From the NCBI RefSeq assembly GCF_000819865.1, contig NZ_CDDF01000012.1, positions 728-64,727 of the forward strand: a DNA stretch of 64,000 bases. The letters run 5' to 3'. Position numbers and translations under genes: made by a program. Under the pieces are notes generated by a model. The model saw only the letters and a list, made by a program, of their open reading frames with translations. It had not been told where the DNA came from and ran no database searches. Below, piece by piece: positions 8,568-19,630 of the stretch; position 1 is the stretch's first letter, and every line of letters starts with the position of its first letter. Source of the stretch: Aeromonas eucrenophila (GTDB lineage Bacteria > Pseudomonadota > Gammaproteobacteria > Enterobacterales > Aeromonadaceae).

Positions 8568-8716
8568 CAGGAGACCTCCGGCATGGCGAAGAGTGAATTG
8601 AACTCCGGCAACGCCCGCCACTGAATACCCGCAGCCTGACAAGCGATCCGTTCCAGCGACTCAATCATCAGGAAACCTCCGGCATCGCGAAGAGTGAATT
8701 GAACTCCGGCAACGCC
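8471..8716 (-). repeat. Tandem repeat of about 101-104 bp at the nikD/nikE junction
   Basis: Three staggered copies begin with CCTCCGG on the + strand at 8471, 8575 and 8676. The third is the 3' end of nikD. Copies at 8575 and 8676 agree almost fully over their first 40 bases (only one or two differences); copies at 8471 and 8575 agree strongly from about their base 45 onward (GCCACTGAATACCCGCAGCC). Confidence 0.85.
8567..8668 (-). CDS. Small ORF 1 (33 aa) between nikD and nikE
   Basis: Begins MIESLERIACQAAG and ends ALPEFNSLFAMPEVS. The last 15 residues are identical to the last 15 of NikD just upstream. The ATG shares a base with the nikD stop (TGATG at 8668) and its stop shares a base with the next small ORF (8567). 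The reading frame, start and stop have all survived in both copies, which argues for selection on translation through this junction. No function is assigned. Confidence 0.55.
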   Translation of the reverse strand: MIESLERIACQAAGIQWRALPEFNSLFAMPEVS

Positions 8717-9456
8717 TTCCAGTGGGCACGCAGCATGGCGCTGCCCTGCCCCGCCCGCAGCTGCTGGCAGCTCAGGCTGTCGCTCACCCGCCCCTGATGG
8801 AGCGCGACGATACGATCGGCGAAGCGGGCCGCCAGCGCCAGATCGTGGGTGACCCAGAGGATGCCGCTGCCCTCCCGGGCGAGCTCGCGCAGCTGGGTGA
8901 GCAACTGGCAGGCCAGGGGTTCATCGAGCCAGGCGGTGATCTCGTCTGCCAGGATATATCGCGCCCCGCTGAGCGCGGCGGCGCAGGCCAGGATGCGTTT
9001 CGCCATGCCGCCAGAGAGCTGGCGTGGGTAATGAGTGAGAGTCTGTACCGGCAGCTGGTATCTGAGCAATTGCTGGCTGAGCTGCTCGCGAGAGCCGCTC
9101 TGACCACAGAGGCGAGCGGCGCGGCCGAGCTGGCGCTCCACCGTCAACAAGGGATTGAGGGCACTTACCCCCTGCGGCACATGGCAGAGGGTGTGACCGC
9201 GCAGCCGGGCCCGGCCCTCGTCACACAGGGGGACGCCGTCGAGGGTGATGGTGCCGCCCATACGCAGATTGTCCGGCAACAGGCTGAGGGCGCTTTGCAG
9301 CAGCAGGCTTTTGCCCTCGCCGCTGCCCCCCACCAGCGCCACTATCTCGCCGGGGGCCAGTTGCAGACTGACCTCGCTCAGCAGCGGCTGCCAGCGACGG
9401 CGGCCAAGCCAGTTGTAACGGGCCGCCTCCAGGGTGACCTGCTCGAAGCTCAACAT
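8668..9456 (-). CDS. nikD: NikD-type ABC transporter ATP-binding protein
   Basis: 262 aa. Walker A GGSGEGKS, Q-loop region with LCHVPQGVSALNPL typical of peptide/nickel importer ATPases, signature LSGGM, Walker B YILADEITAWLD. Pairs with NikE to drive import through NikBC. Its last 15 residues are shared with the small ORF downstream, so the tail may itself be a product of the duplication. The ATG at 9456 overlaps the stop of a frame-shifted second copy of the nikC tail (ATGTTGA). Confidence 0.85.
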   Translation of the reverse strand: MLSFEQVTLEAARYNWLGRRRWQPLLSEVSLQLAPGEIVALVGGSGEGKSLLLQSALSLLPDNLRMGGTITLDGVPLCDEGRARLRGHTLCHVPQGVSALNPLLTVERQLGRAARLCGQSGSREQLSQQLLRYQLPVQTLTHYPRQLSGGMAKRILACAAALSGARYILADEITAWLDEPLACQLLTQLRELAREGSGILWVTHDLALAARFADRIVALHQGRVSDSLSCQQLRAGQGSAMLRAHWKALPEFNSLFAMPEVS

Positions 9457-9559
9457 CTTTCATTGCTCCCAAACCACAGCCGTTGCAGGGCGCGCGAGTC
9501 ACCTGATCGAACAGCAGCGCCAGCCAGACTGTGCTGACGCCAGGTGGCGGTTTCAAATA
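9450..9559 (-). pseudogene. Duplicated, frame-shifted copy of the nikC 3' end
   Basis: About 70 bases on the + strand from 9452 match the nikC 3' end from 9562, for example GATCGAACAGCA and CAAACCA-AGC. The copy would encode LLFDQVTRA and then, after a 2-base insertion, LQRLWFGSNERC and a stop, against LLFDQATRALQQLWFGGDRC in nikC. The stop of the second frame overlaps the nikD ATG, which looks like the original nikC/nikD junction. Not expected to yield a protein. Confidence 0.65.
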
Positions 9560-10372
9560 TCAGCATCTATCACCCCCAAACCAGAGCTGCTGCAGGGCGC
9601 GAGTAGCCTGATCGAACAGCAATACCAGCAACAGCAGCATCAGGCCGGGGAAGAGGGCCAGCCACCAGCCGCCCCCCGCCAGATAGCGCAGGGCATCGGC
9701 CAGCAGCAGCCCGAGGGACGCCTCGTGGGCCGCCAGACCAAAACCCAGAAAACTCAAGGCGGCGCTGTGCAGCACCGCATGGGGAAACATCAGCAGGGTG
9801 CCGATAAACCACTGGGGCAAGAGGCCGGGCAGCAGGTGAACCCACCAGCGCCGCAGCGGCCCCATGCCCTGGCAGCGGGCCAGCACCACGTGGTCGCTGC
9901 AGGCGATGCGCCTCGCCTCGGCCCGCAGGATCAGCGCGAGCTTGGGCCAGTGGGTCAACGCCACCGCCAGGATCACCCCGTGCATGCCGCCCCCCAGGGT
10001 GAAGCAGATGAGGATCAACAGCAGCATGTGGGGCAGCGCCAGCATGGCGTCGATGACCAGGCGCACCGCACCGTCGCATCTGGGATGCAGCAGCGAGAGG
10101 CTGGCGGCCAGCAGGGCCAGCAGGCCGCTGCACAGCGCCGTGCTGACGCCGAGATCCAGACTGGTGAGGGTGCCCTGGAAGGCGCGCTGCCACAGATCCC
10201 GCCCCATCTGATCGGTGCCGAACCAGTGCAACATGGAGGGGGCCTGATGGCGGGCCAGCAGATCCATGGGCACGTCCTGAGCCGACAGGCTCCAGCCATA
10301 GCAGGCCAGCAGGATCAGGCAGATCAGTGCAAAGCCGAGTCGCAGCAGCGAAGGCAGCGGATTAAACAGCAT
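9560..10372 (-). CDS. nikC: NikC-type ABC transporter permease
   Basis: 270 aa. One N-terminal membrane segment (ALICLILLACYGWSL), a periplasmic stretch with FGTDQMGRDLW, the mark of DppC/OppC/NikC proteins, then several hydrophobic segments and the EAA-loop region (ARCQGMGPLRRWW). Forms the inner-membrane channel with NikB. The start overlaps the nikB stop by 11 nt. Confidence 0.85.
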   Translation of the reverse strand: MLFNPLPSLLRLGFALICLILLACYGWSLSAQDVPMDLLARHQAPSMLHWFGTDQMGRDLWQRAFQGTLTSLDLGVSTALCSGLLALLAASLSLLHPRCDGAVRLVIDAMLALPHMLLLILICFTLGGGMHGVILAVALTHWPKLALILRAEARRIACSDHVVLARCQGMGPLRRWWVHLLPGLLPQWFIGTLLMFPHAVLHSAALSFLGFGLAAHEASLGLLLADALRYLAGGGWWLALFPGLMLLLLVLLFDQATRALQQLWFGGDRC

Positions 10373-11378
10373 GACGCCCCTCCCAGCCCTGATTGATGCG
10401 GGCCAGCAACCCGCTGGCCATGCTGTTGCCCAAAAACACCAGCAGGGTGCAGAACAGCACTATGCCCATCAGCAGGGGAATGTCGCCGCGCAGCCCCGCA
10501 TCCACGGTCGCCTGCCCCAGCCCCGGATAGGCGAACACCTTCTCCGCAAGGAGGGATCCACCGATCAGCTCCCCAAGGGACGCAAATTGCAGGCAGAGCG
10601 CCGGGGTCAGGGCGTGGCGCAGCACATGAAAACGCAGCATGGGCCAGCCGCCATCGCCCTGGGCGCGGGCGTAGCGGATAAAGTCGCTGCCCAGCACCTC
10701 GGCCACCCGGCCCCGGGTGTGCAGGGCTATGTTGCCCATCCCGAGCAGGGCCAGGGTCGTCACCGGCAGCACCAGATGGCGCGCCCGCATGGCCCAATCC
10801 ACCTGGTCGGCGCCAAGGCCCGGGGTCCAGGCACAGCAGACCGGTAGCAACGGCCAGTGCACCGCAAAGAGGGCGAGCAGCAGCAGGCCGACCCAGAAGG
10901 TCGGCAGGGAGGCGAGCAGGTAAGCTAGGCGACAGATGAGCCTGTCCGGCCAGCGGTTGAGGTAGCGGCCGGCGCAGAGCCCCAACAGCACGCCGAGGCT
11001 GCCGGACAGCAGCCAGGCCCCCGCCAGCAGCGCAAAGGAGGCGGTGAAGCGAGTACCTATCACCTCGGTGACGGGGGCGTTGTAGAGCATGGAGTAGCCA
11101 AAATCCCCCTGCAGCACCCGGCCGAACCAGTGCCAGTAGCGCAGCCACAGGGGCTGATCCAGCCCCCAGCGGGCGGCGATCCTGGCGTATTGCTCGGGGG
11201 GCACGTGCAGCAGATCGTTGCCGATATAGGCCTTGATGGGATCGATGGGGGAGTAGCTCAGCAGCACGAAGGTGGCGAGCGACACCAGGGCGAGCAGCCC
11301 TGCCAGACGCAGCAGGGCCTTGCCCAGCGTCTTGCCGGAGCGGCGCAGGGGCGAGCTTAGCGGCACGTCCACCGCCAA
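10362..11378 (-). CDS. nikB: NikB-type ABC transporter permease
   Basis: 338 aa. N-terminal membrane anchor (LLALVSLATFVLLSYSPIDPI), the family sequence WGLDQPLWLRYWHWFGRVLQGDFG, and further hydrophobic segments to the end. Typical DppB/OppB/NikB permease. It starts inside the 3' end of nikA (22-nt overlap), which ties the two in translation. Confidence 0.85.
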   Translation of the reverse strand: MAVDVPLSSPLRRSGKTLGKALLRLAGLLALVSLATFVLLSYSPIDPIKAYIGNDLLHVPPEQYARIAARWGLDQPLWLRYWHWFGRVLQGDFGYSMLYNAPVTEVIGTRFTASFALLAGAWLLSGSLGVLLGLCAGRYLNRWPDRLICRLAYLLASLPTFWVGLLLLALFAVHWPLLPVCCAWTPGLGADQVDWAMRARHLVLPVTTLALLGMGNIALHTRGRVAEVLGSDFIRYARAQGDGGWPMLRFHVLRHALTPALCLQFASLGELIGGSLLAEKVFAYPGLGQATVDAGLRGDIPLLMGIVLFCTLLVFLGNSMASGLLARINQGWEGRHAV

Positions 11379-12955
11379 TCGGACAGGTTGTTCAGCAAGG
11401 ACCAGCTACCGTGGATCTCCGGCGCCCCCTTGCCGAGATCGACGCAGGCGTTGGCCAGATAGCTGTGCTGCACATTGAGCAGCCAGGCCCAGGCGGCATC
11501 CCCCTGCACCCCGGCCCCGGTCTTGCCGTCCCACTCCACCTGTTGCCAGAACGGCACGGCCGCCTGCCAGTTCGGGGCATCCAGCGCCTGCTTGAGGTGG
11601 GCATCCACGGTGGCATTGCGATAGTAACCGGGATTGTAGAACTCGACCCCGGCGGCGGCGCTCTGGTAGTGGTGATAGAGCTCCATGGGATCCAGACTCC
11701 CCCAGCCCATCAGCACCGGATTGGCATGCATCTCCCGCTCTACCTGCTCCCAGCTGCCGGATTTCAGGCTCACGTCCAGACCGATGGGCTTGAGCATGGC
11801 CCGCACCGCTTCGGCCAGATCCCGCCGGGTGCTGTCGCCGCTGGTGTACCAGAGGGTGAAGGCGGCGCGAAGCTCGCCCTTGTGGCGCACCCCGTCGCTG
11901 CCCATTTTCCAGCCCGCCTTATCCAGCAGGGCATTGGCATGAGCGGCGTCCCCGTCCTTGAAGGCGCTCGCCGGGTTGTACCAGGGCAGCCCCTGCACCG
12001 CGCTGTAGGCGGGAATGGCATGGCCTTCGAGCAGTTGGTCGGCGAGCAGCTTGCGGTCGATGGCGTAGTTGATGGCGCGGCGCACGGCCACGTCCGAGGT
12101 GACGTCATTGCCCACCGGGTTGCCCTTGGCGTCTTTGTCACCGGCGGGCGGGATCGGGAAGACGATGCCGCGGTTCTCCACGCTCGGGCGCACCCAGAGT
12201 TTCAGCGACGCCGGCACGGCCGGGGCCAGGGCGGGGGCGATGCGCACCACGTCCAGCTGGTTGCTCTGGGCCGCGGCGTAGGCGCTCTCCTCGTCGATGA
12301 AGACAAACACCAACCGCTTGAAGTCGTTGCTGTCACCGGCGTAATAGGGGTTGGCCTCCACCACCAGCTGCTGCCCCGGCAGGTAGCTGCGCAGTCGATA
12401 GGGGCCGGCGCCGATGGGCTGGCGGGCATAAGACTTGGGATCGTAGTCCCGCGCCGAGACGATGCCGAGGGAGCCCAACACGTTGACGAAGGTGCTCTGG
12501 GGAGCGCTTAAGCGAATGGCCACCTCCAGCGGAGACAGGACCCTGGCGTCGACGAAGTTGCCCATGTCGATCTTGCCGCCGCCCTGGGCCGCGTGCTTGT
12601 AGGTGAAGGCCACGTCCTCGGCGGTCAGCGGCGCGCCGTTGGAAAACTTGAGATCCGGCTTGAGGCGGATGAGCCAGCCCTTGCCATCCTCGCTCGGCTT
12701 GACCGACTGGGTCAGCACTCCCTGCCAGCTCAAGTCGGCATTTTGCTTGAGCAGCGGGCTGTGCAGCAGCAGGTAGCTGCCGTGGCTCCAGCCGAGCAGG
12801 GGATCGAAGCCTTCGGTGGGCTCGGCGCCGATGGCGAGCTTGAGCTCGGCGGGCAGCGCCTGAGTGGCGGGGGCGGCCTGCGCCAAGGGGCTGGCGCCGA
12901 GCAGCAGGGCCAGCAGGGCGGCGGCGCGGGGCTCACAGGGTCGGATGGTCATCAT
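11357..12955 (-). CDS. nikA: Periplasmic substrate-binding protein of the nickel/peptide importer
   Basis: 532 aa, SBP family 5. Signal peptide ALLALLLGASPLAQA with cleavage near residue 27. Family stretches: SEDGKGWLIRLKPDLKFSNGAPLTAEDVAFTYKHA, split here as SEDGKGW, LRPDL-like and FSNGAPLTAEDV, then PIGAGPYRL and VRRAINYAIDRKLL. The protein is diverged from E. coli NikA, so nickel (free or chelated) is inferred mainly from its neighbours, hyp on one side and hyb on the other. A peptide or another metal complex is possible. It follows hybE after 113 nt in the same direction. Confidence 0.7.
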   Translation of the reverse strand: MMTIRPCEPRAAALLALLLGASPLAQAAPATQALPAELKLAIGAEPTEGFDPLLGWSHGSYLLLHSPLLKQNADLSWQGVLTQSVKPSEDGKGWLIRLKPDLKFSNGAPLTAEDVAFTYKHAAQGGGKIDMGNFVDARVLSPLEVAIRLSAPQSTFVNVLGSLGIVSARDYDPKSYARQPIGAGPYRLRSYLPGQQLVVEANPYYAGDSNDFKRLVFVFIDEESAYAAAQSNQLDVVRIAPALAPAVPASLKLWVRPSVENRGIVFPIPPAGDKDAKGNPVGNDVTSDVAVRRAINYAIDRKLLADQLLEGHAIPAYSAVQGLPWYNPASAFKDGDAAHANALLDKAGWKMGSDGVRHKGELRAAFTLWYTSGDSTRRDLAEAVRAMLKPIGLDVSLKSGSWEQVEREMHANPVLMGWGSLDPMELYHHYQSAAAGVEFYNPGYYRNATVDAHLKQALDAPNWQAAVPFWQQVEWDGKTGAGVQGDAAWAWLLNVQHSYLANACVDLGKGAPEIHGSWSLLNNLSDWRWTCR

Positions 12956-13024
12956 ATTCCTCGTTCATGGGTGGCCAGGTTGCGTGAGAGCGCGAGAAAA
13001 GCGGGCACCGATAGAAGCGAATGA

Positions 13025-13052
13025 GGGGCCGATAAGGGCCCCGTCTCTTTTT
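13025..13052 (+). terminator. Hairpin with T-run between nikA and hybE, pointing +
   Basis: GGGGCC (13025-13030) pairs with GGCCCC (13037-13042), followed by GTCTCTTTTTT. Read on the + strand it has a terminator form, yet no + gene lies upstream. On the - strand it is a hairpin without a T-run in the hybE-nikA gap and might tune nik expression. Function uncertain. Confidence 0.3.
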
Positions 13053-13068
13053 TGCCAATGCAGGCAGG

Positions 13069-13587
13069 CTAACGCCCGCGCGCGCCAAACAGCCGTCGAC
13101 GGCCGAGATCGACCCTTCCTCCTGCCTGTTGCAGCGGCAGGGAGAGCGACATCCTGAGGGTGCTGGGCACCAGGGCCCTGCCCTCATCGGCCACCAAATG
13201 CGGGTCGAGCGGCGACATCAGCGAGCAGGCGAGCAACTGTCCGATCTCCGGCAGCTCACCCACCATGAAGGTCATGTCACCGCAGGGCAGTTGCAGGGCG
13301 AGGCGCTCACTACTGGCGCGCACGGGCCAGTGCTGATCCGGCCCCGGCAGCACCACCAGGCTCAGCATCCAGGGGGTGAGCACGCAGCCGAGCCACTGAT
13401 CTTCAAACAGCAGGCACTCGGCCAGGATGGGCATGCTCGGGTGGTAGAAGGGCAGCTCGCACATCTGCTCGCGGGCGATGCGCTCATACTGGGCCACCAG
13501 CAGGGAGGCGGGGTTGGTGGCAAAACCGGCTCCCACCTGCGCTATTTCATGGGTCATTTCCAGCATATCGCTCTGTTTATCACTCAT
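13069..13587 (-). CDS. hybE: HybE, hydrogenase-2 assembly chaperone
   Basis: 172 aa. Matches HybE along its length: LPFYHPSMPILAECLLFEDQWLG, TPWMLSLVVLPGPDQHWP, LQLPCGDMTFMVGEL, ACSLMSPLDPH and the closing GRRRLFGARGR. HybE shepherds HybO and HybC so that unmatured enzyme is not exported. The frame extends to 13602, but the ATG at 13587 overlaps the hybD stop (ATGA), so I choose it. Confidence 0.9.
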   Translation of the reverse strand: MSDKQSDMLEMTHEIAQVGAGFATNPASLLVAQYERIAREQMCELPFYHPSMPILAECLLFEDQWLGCVLTPWMLSLVVLPGPDQHWPVRASSERLALQLPCGDMTFMVGELPEIGQLLACSLMSPLDPHLVADEGRALVPSTLRMSLSLPLQQAGGRVDLGRRRLFGARGR

Positions 13588-14113
13588 AGGGTGGTGCGCC
13601 ACGCTGCCTCCCGCCCTCGCTCGGCCCGCTCTTGCGTGGAAAGGGGGATGGCCGGGCAGCCGAGCTCGGCCAGCAGGGTCAAGATCCGCGCCTTCGCCTC
13701 CCCCATGGCCGCTTCCACCACGGGGGTGAGACCGATGCGGGGCTCGAGGGACAGAGGCTCGACCCCGATCAGAGTCAGCCGTTTGGGGGACTCTCCCGTC
13801 ATCAGCAACGCCGAGAGCACGTCCGCCAGCCCCAGCTGATGGGGGGATATCTTGCGGCCAAACAGCGCCGGGATCTCCTCATCCTGCAAGGTGACGACGG
13901 TGCCGGGCGGATTGCCGCTGCGCACCGCATCCGCCAGTATGATGTGGTCTCGGCTCGCCATCGCCTCGAGCAGCTCCATGCCGGCGGTGCCGCCGTCCAG
14001 CAGCTCGATGCCGGGGGCGAAACGGTATTCGCGCTCCAGCGCCTCGACGAGACGCACCCCGACGGCCTCGTCGCTCAGCAGCAGGTTGCCGACCCCCAGG
14101 ATCAGGGTATTCA

Positions 14114-14114
<1 letters not shown>
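13584..14114 (-). CDS. hybD: HybD, hydrogenase-2 maturation protease
   Basis: 176 aa. Begins MNTLILGVGNLLLSDEAVGV with the Ni-sensing acidic residue Glu16-equivalent, and carries LDGGTAGMELL and the middle aspartate/histidine region (LLEAMASRDHIILADAV, KISPHQLGLADVL). It removes the 15-residue tail of HybC after nickel insertion. A GTG at 14117 is in frame; the ATG at 14114, sharing a base with the hybC stop (TGATG), is the better start. Confidence 0.95.
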
Positions 14115-15813
<1,699 letters not shown>

Positions 15814-15817
<4 letters not shown>

Positions 15818-17001
15818 ACGTTGGCTTTCCCTCGGGCCTGATAATCTTGGTGAACACGTTCAAGCGATGGCAGCACCGGCAACAGCCGGATCAGCAGCAG
15901 ATAGGCACAGACCTCGATGGCGACGAAGCCAAGGGAGATCAGCACCTCTTCGGCACTGGGGAAGTAGTGGTAGCCATTGCCAGGATTGAAGGCGAGCAGT
16001 GAGTAGTCCAGTCGCCAGAGGGCGGCGCCCAGCAACATGCTGAGGGCTCCCAGGAACAGCATGCGCGAGTCCCGGCGGCTCTTGTCCCAGTGGAACACCA
16101 GCAGCGGGAAGATCATCAGCGCTATCTCGCTCCAGAACATGATGGAGAAACGGTTGAGATCGGAGAGGTACTCCGACTTGTCGTTGATGACGATCTCGGC
16201 AAAGCGCAGCGCCACGAACAGGATCAGGAAGATGTCGATCACCTGGGTCAGCTTGTAGAACAGCGGCTTCTCGTTGGGGCCGCGCCCCGCGAGCCCGGCC
16301 TGCACCAGAGAGCCTTCGAACACCACGATGGAAAAGCCCATGATGAAGGCGGTCAGCAAGGAGAAGACCGGTAGCAGCTCATAGCTCTGCCAGAGCGGAT
16401 GTATCTTCTCCCCCGCCACTATCATCAGGGAACCCATGGAGGACTGGTGCATGGTGGGCAGCAAGGCCCCGAGCGCCAGCACGAAGAACATGATCTTGTT
16501 GAGCCGGATGAGCGAGGCCTTCCAGCCGAGCTTCTCCAGCAGCACGGGGGCGAACTCCAGCGCCATGACACCTATGTAGATGGTCATGCAGACCGCCGTC
16601 TCGAACAGCACCGAGGAGGTGTTGAAGTGACCCGGCAGGTAGAAGTAAGGCAGGTTCCAGTAGCGCCCCACGTCTATGGTGATGGAGAGACCGCCCAAGG
16701 AATAACCGAACAGGCTGGCCAGCAGCGCCGGTCGCACCAGGGGGTGATACTCGCCCTTGTTGAAGACGTAAACCGCCCAGGCCAGGGCCCAGCCGCCACA
16801 GGCGAAGCCGGTGCCGATCAAGAGATCGAACGAGATCCAGAGCCCCCAGGGGTAGCCCCCGTTCAAGTCCGTCACCGAGCCCAATCCGAAGATGAGGCGT
16901 TTCAAGATCAGCATGCCGCACAGCAGGGCGAAGGGGGCCAGCACCAGCACAGGCCAGCTGACCAGCTTGCCGCCGAGCGGACGTGCCTTATGTTCACTCA
17001 T
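15814..17001 (-). CDS. hybB: HybB, membrane subunit passing electrons to quinone
   Basis: 395 aa, NrfD-like, about nine to ten membrane segments. Long family blocks are intact: [72 protein letters not shown]. The ORF extends to 17070, but E. coli HybB starts at the residue matching [12 protein letters not shown], whose ATG (17001) overlaps the end of hybA by 8 nt. Confidence 0.95.
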
Positions 17002-18013
17002 GGTCGTCGCCTCCCTTCTCGTTGCCCTGACCCGGCTCGGGATCATGACCCTTCTCTTGTTTCTTGGCATTGCGCCGGATCAGCACGGAGAGACCGGTCA
17101 GCACCACCATGGGCAGCACCATCCCCTTGTAGAGGGTGTGCTGGATGTGCTCGGAGCGGGCGCCGGAGGAGAGCTCCGGCAGGTCAGGCATGTCGAGCTT
17201 GGTGTATGGCACCCCGGCCAGCACCAGCACCTGGGTGCCGCCCCCCTCCTTCTCGCCGTACACATAGGGCTGATAGCTCGGCACCTGATGGCGGTAGGGA
17301 TCATTGGCAGTCAGGGTCTGGCGCGGGTAGGCATATTCGCTGCCGGGGGTCGCCAGCAGACGGCGTTTGGCCTCGGCCATCAGATCCTCTCGGGTACCGA
17401 AGATGACTGCACCGGTGGGACAGACCTCGACACAACCGGGCAGCTTGCCCTGATCGATGCGCGCCAGCCCTTTCTGGTTGCACAGCTCGCACTTGTGGAT
17501 GGCGCCGAACGGGTTGTCGTAGTCGTATTTCGGCACGTCGAACGGGCAGCCCACCATGCAGTATCGACAGCCGGTGCAGACATCCGGGTTGTAGTGGACT
17601 ATGCCGGTCTTGGGATCCTTCTTGAGGGCCTGCACCGGACAGACGGAGACGCAGTTGGGATCGACGCAGTGCATGCACTGCTTCTTGATGTAGGCGTAGC
17701 CATCCACCAGCTGATCCTTGCGCTCACCTGTCCCGCTCTTCCACACCTGAATGATGTTGTTGGTGTAAGGGGTCAGCTTGTCGTTGTTGGACCAGGTCTG
17801 CTCGCCAACCGGGCTGACCGGGTTGCCGTTGAGGCGCTGACACTCGGCCACGCAGGCCTGGCAGCCGACGCAGAGGGTGGAGTCATAGAGCATGCCGAGC
17901 GACCCGGGAATGGGCGGCTTGTTCTTGGCCGCCGCCAGCGCCGTGCCTGGCACAGTGGTGCCCGCCGCCAGCGCACCGACGGAGGCGAATTTGAGGAAGT
18001 TGCGTCTGTTCAC
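16994..18013 (-). CDS. hybA: HybA, periplasmic Fe-S electron-transfer subunit
   Basis: 339 aa. Tat signal with NRRNFLKF at residues 2-9. Four groups of cysteines of the CxxCxxCxxxC type ([43 protein letters not shown]) give room for four 4Fe-4S clusters. A C-terminal membrane helix ([16 protein letters not shown]) anchors it. It links HybOC to HybB. Confidence 0.95.
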   Translation of the reverse strand: MNRRNFLKFASVGALAAGTTVPGTALAAAKNKPPIPGSLGMLYDSTLCVGCQACVAECQRLNGNPVSPVGEQTWSNNDKLTPYTNNIIQVWKSGTGERKDQLVDGYAYIKKQCMHCVDPNCVSVCPVQALKKDPKTGIVHYNPDVCTGCRYCMVGCPFDVPKYDYDNPFGAIHKCELCNQKGLARIDQGKLPGCVEVCPTGAVIFGTREDLMAEAKRRLLATPGSEYAYPRQTLTANDPYRHQVPSYQPYVYGEKEGGGTQVLVLAGVPYTKLDMPDLPELSSGARSEHIQHTLYKGMVLPMVVLTGLSVLIRRNAKKQEKGHDPEPGQGNEKGGDDHE

Positions 18014-18015
18014 GG

Positions 18016-19149
18016 TTACTCCTCCCGTGATGGGTGCTGCCCGGCTTCGTGGTACTTCTGCTGACGACCGAGTTCACGCACCGTCATCAGGCTGACCCCC
18101 GCCAGCGCCCCGAGGGCGCCGCCGATGAGACCGGTGGCCGTGGGCGACACATGGCCCCCCTCTTGGATGGCCACATCCGGTTTCTCAACCCGCGGGGTGG
18201 GGTTCTCCACCTTGGCGAGCTGGAAGATCCCCTTGCTGAACCCCACCCCCTGTTCGTTGCAGCCGTAGCAGGGATGGCCGATACCGACCGGCCAGATGCC
18301 GCCGCCCACGTCGCAGAACTCCAGGGTCGAGCAGTTGCCGTAGGTTTCTGGCCCCTTGCAACCGAGGTGATAGAGACACCAGCCCTGGCGGTGGCCTTCG
18401 TCCCCGAACTCCTTGGCGAAGCGGCCGGCATCGAAGTGCGGGCGACGCTCGCAGTTCTCGTGGATGAGCCGCTCATAGGCAAACAGCGGCCGCTTCTTGG
18501 CATCCAGCGCCGGCAGCCTGCCGTAGGTGATGTAGTAGGCAACCGTGGTGAGGAAGTTGTGGGGGTTCGGCGGGCAGCCGGGAATATTGATGAGGGGAGT
18601 GCCGATATTGCCGAGGGCCTCTTCCAGGCTGACGGCCCCGGTGGGGTTGCTGCCGCTGGCGGGCACCCCGCCCCAGGCGGAGCAGGAGCCGATGGCGATG
18701 ACGGCGGCCGCGTCAGCGGCGGCGCGGCGGATATGATCGACGATGGGCTCGCCGGCCACCATGCAATAGACACCGCCATCCTTGAGCGGAATGGAGCCAT
18801 CCACCACCAGCACATACTTGCCTTTATAACGTTCGATGGCGTTGTGCTTGTTCTCTTCCGCCTGATGCCCGAAGGCCGCCGACAACACCTCGTGATACTC
18901 CAGCGAGATGGTGTTGAGGATCAGGTTCTCGATAGTGGGGTGGGTGGCACGCAGCAGCGACTCGGTACAACCGGTACACTCCTGCGCCCCTATCCAGATC
19001 ACCGGTGGCCGCTGCGGGCTGGTGAGCGCGGTGGCCATCTTGGCCACCGCGTTCTGACTTAACCCCAGGGTTGCGGCCATCCCGGCGCACAGTTTCATAA
19101 AATCACGGCGATTAATTCCATGAGCCGATAAAAAATTATCCGCGACCAT
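18016..19149 (-). CDS. hybO: Hydrogenase-2 small subunit
   Basis: 377 aa. Tat signal NRRDFMKLC near residue 13. Proximal cluster region [11 protein letters not shown], then GSCSAWGG and [10 protein letters not shown]; distal and medial cluster cysteines in the second half ([30 protein letters not shown]). C-terminal hydrophobic anchor ([12 protein letters not shown]). Carries electrons from the NiFe centre to HybA. First gene of the operon, with an FNR-type promoter ahead. Confidence 0.97.
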   Translation of the reverse strand: MVADNFLSAHGINRRDFMKLCAGMAATLGLSQNAVAKMATALTSPQRPPVIWIGAQECTGCTESLLRATHPTIENLILNTISLEYHEVLSAAFGHQAEENKHNAIERYKGKYVLVVDGSIPLKDGGVYCMVAGEPIVDHIRRAAADAAAVIAIGSCSAWGGVPASGSNPTGAVSLEEALGNIGTPLINIPGCPPNPHNFLTTVAYYITYGRLPALDAKKRPLFAYERLIHENCERRPHFDAGRFAKEFGDEGHRQGWCLYHLGCKGPETYGNCSTLEFCDVGGGIWPVGIGHPCYGCNEQGVGFSKGIFQLAKVENPTPRVEKPDVAIQEGGHVSPTATGLIGGALGALAGVSLMTVRELGRQQKYHEAGQHPSREE

Positions 19150-19193
19150 TCGTCTTATTCCCGTCAGTGAGCATTGTTTGATAAATGCTTAAT

Positions 19194-19242
19194 TGCGGGA
19201 ATGCTATGCCTCCCCCTCCCCCTCTATGTTGATCTCAATCAA
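19194..19242 (-). promoter_or_regulatory. FNR-dependent (class II) promoter of hybO
   Basis: TTGATCTCAATCAA at 19229-19242 is a perfect FNR palindrome (TTGATnnnnATCAA). A -10 candidate TAGCAT (- strand, 19206-19201) sets a start near 19194, which places the box centre at exactly -41.5, the class II activator position. The hyb operon is therefore expected to be turned on without oxygen. The start site is calculated, not measured. Confidence 0.8.
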
Positions 19243-19630
19243 GTCGCGGGACATTAATCACCGATAAAACTCATCAAGCCTCGACAAAAAAACCATATGC
19301 AGCAATGAGTTATCGAAAATCATTCTCAAGCAAAAATTACCCATTAGGGGTTATTTTTAGATGATTGTGAATTAACTGCTTATAAACTTCACCGATCTCG
19401 GCCATGACTTTTACAAAAATGAAAGCGTTGTCACAGAATCATTCTTTCATGGCTGATATCGGCTATTTTCGAAACGAAGATCACAATTTCTCGCAAAAAA
19501 GATGTACGGAGGAAGATGGAATACTGGCAATGCAGGGCCAATTAATTAATCACTCAGGGTTGTTGAACGCCAGAAGTCGACAACACATTCCTGCAACCCC
19601 ACCTGTGGTGGCATGTCTGGGGTGAGCCTC
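19243..19630. other. Intergenic region without supported gene
   Basis: AT-rich non-coding DNA upstream of the FNR box. A 73-codon + strand frame (19404-19625) lacks a ribosome site and family features. Nothing else is seen apart from a loose inverted repeat CCCCAC...GTGGGG-like at about 19596-19622. Confidence 0.6.

Noticed and set aside
8471..8716. nikD/nikE repeat considered as CRISPR or attachment site
   Set aside because: Only three staggered copies, no spacers, derived from the nikD coding end.
19404..19625. 73-codon + strand frame upstream of hyb
   Set aside because: No ribosome site, no family, lies in the regulatory region.
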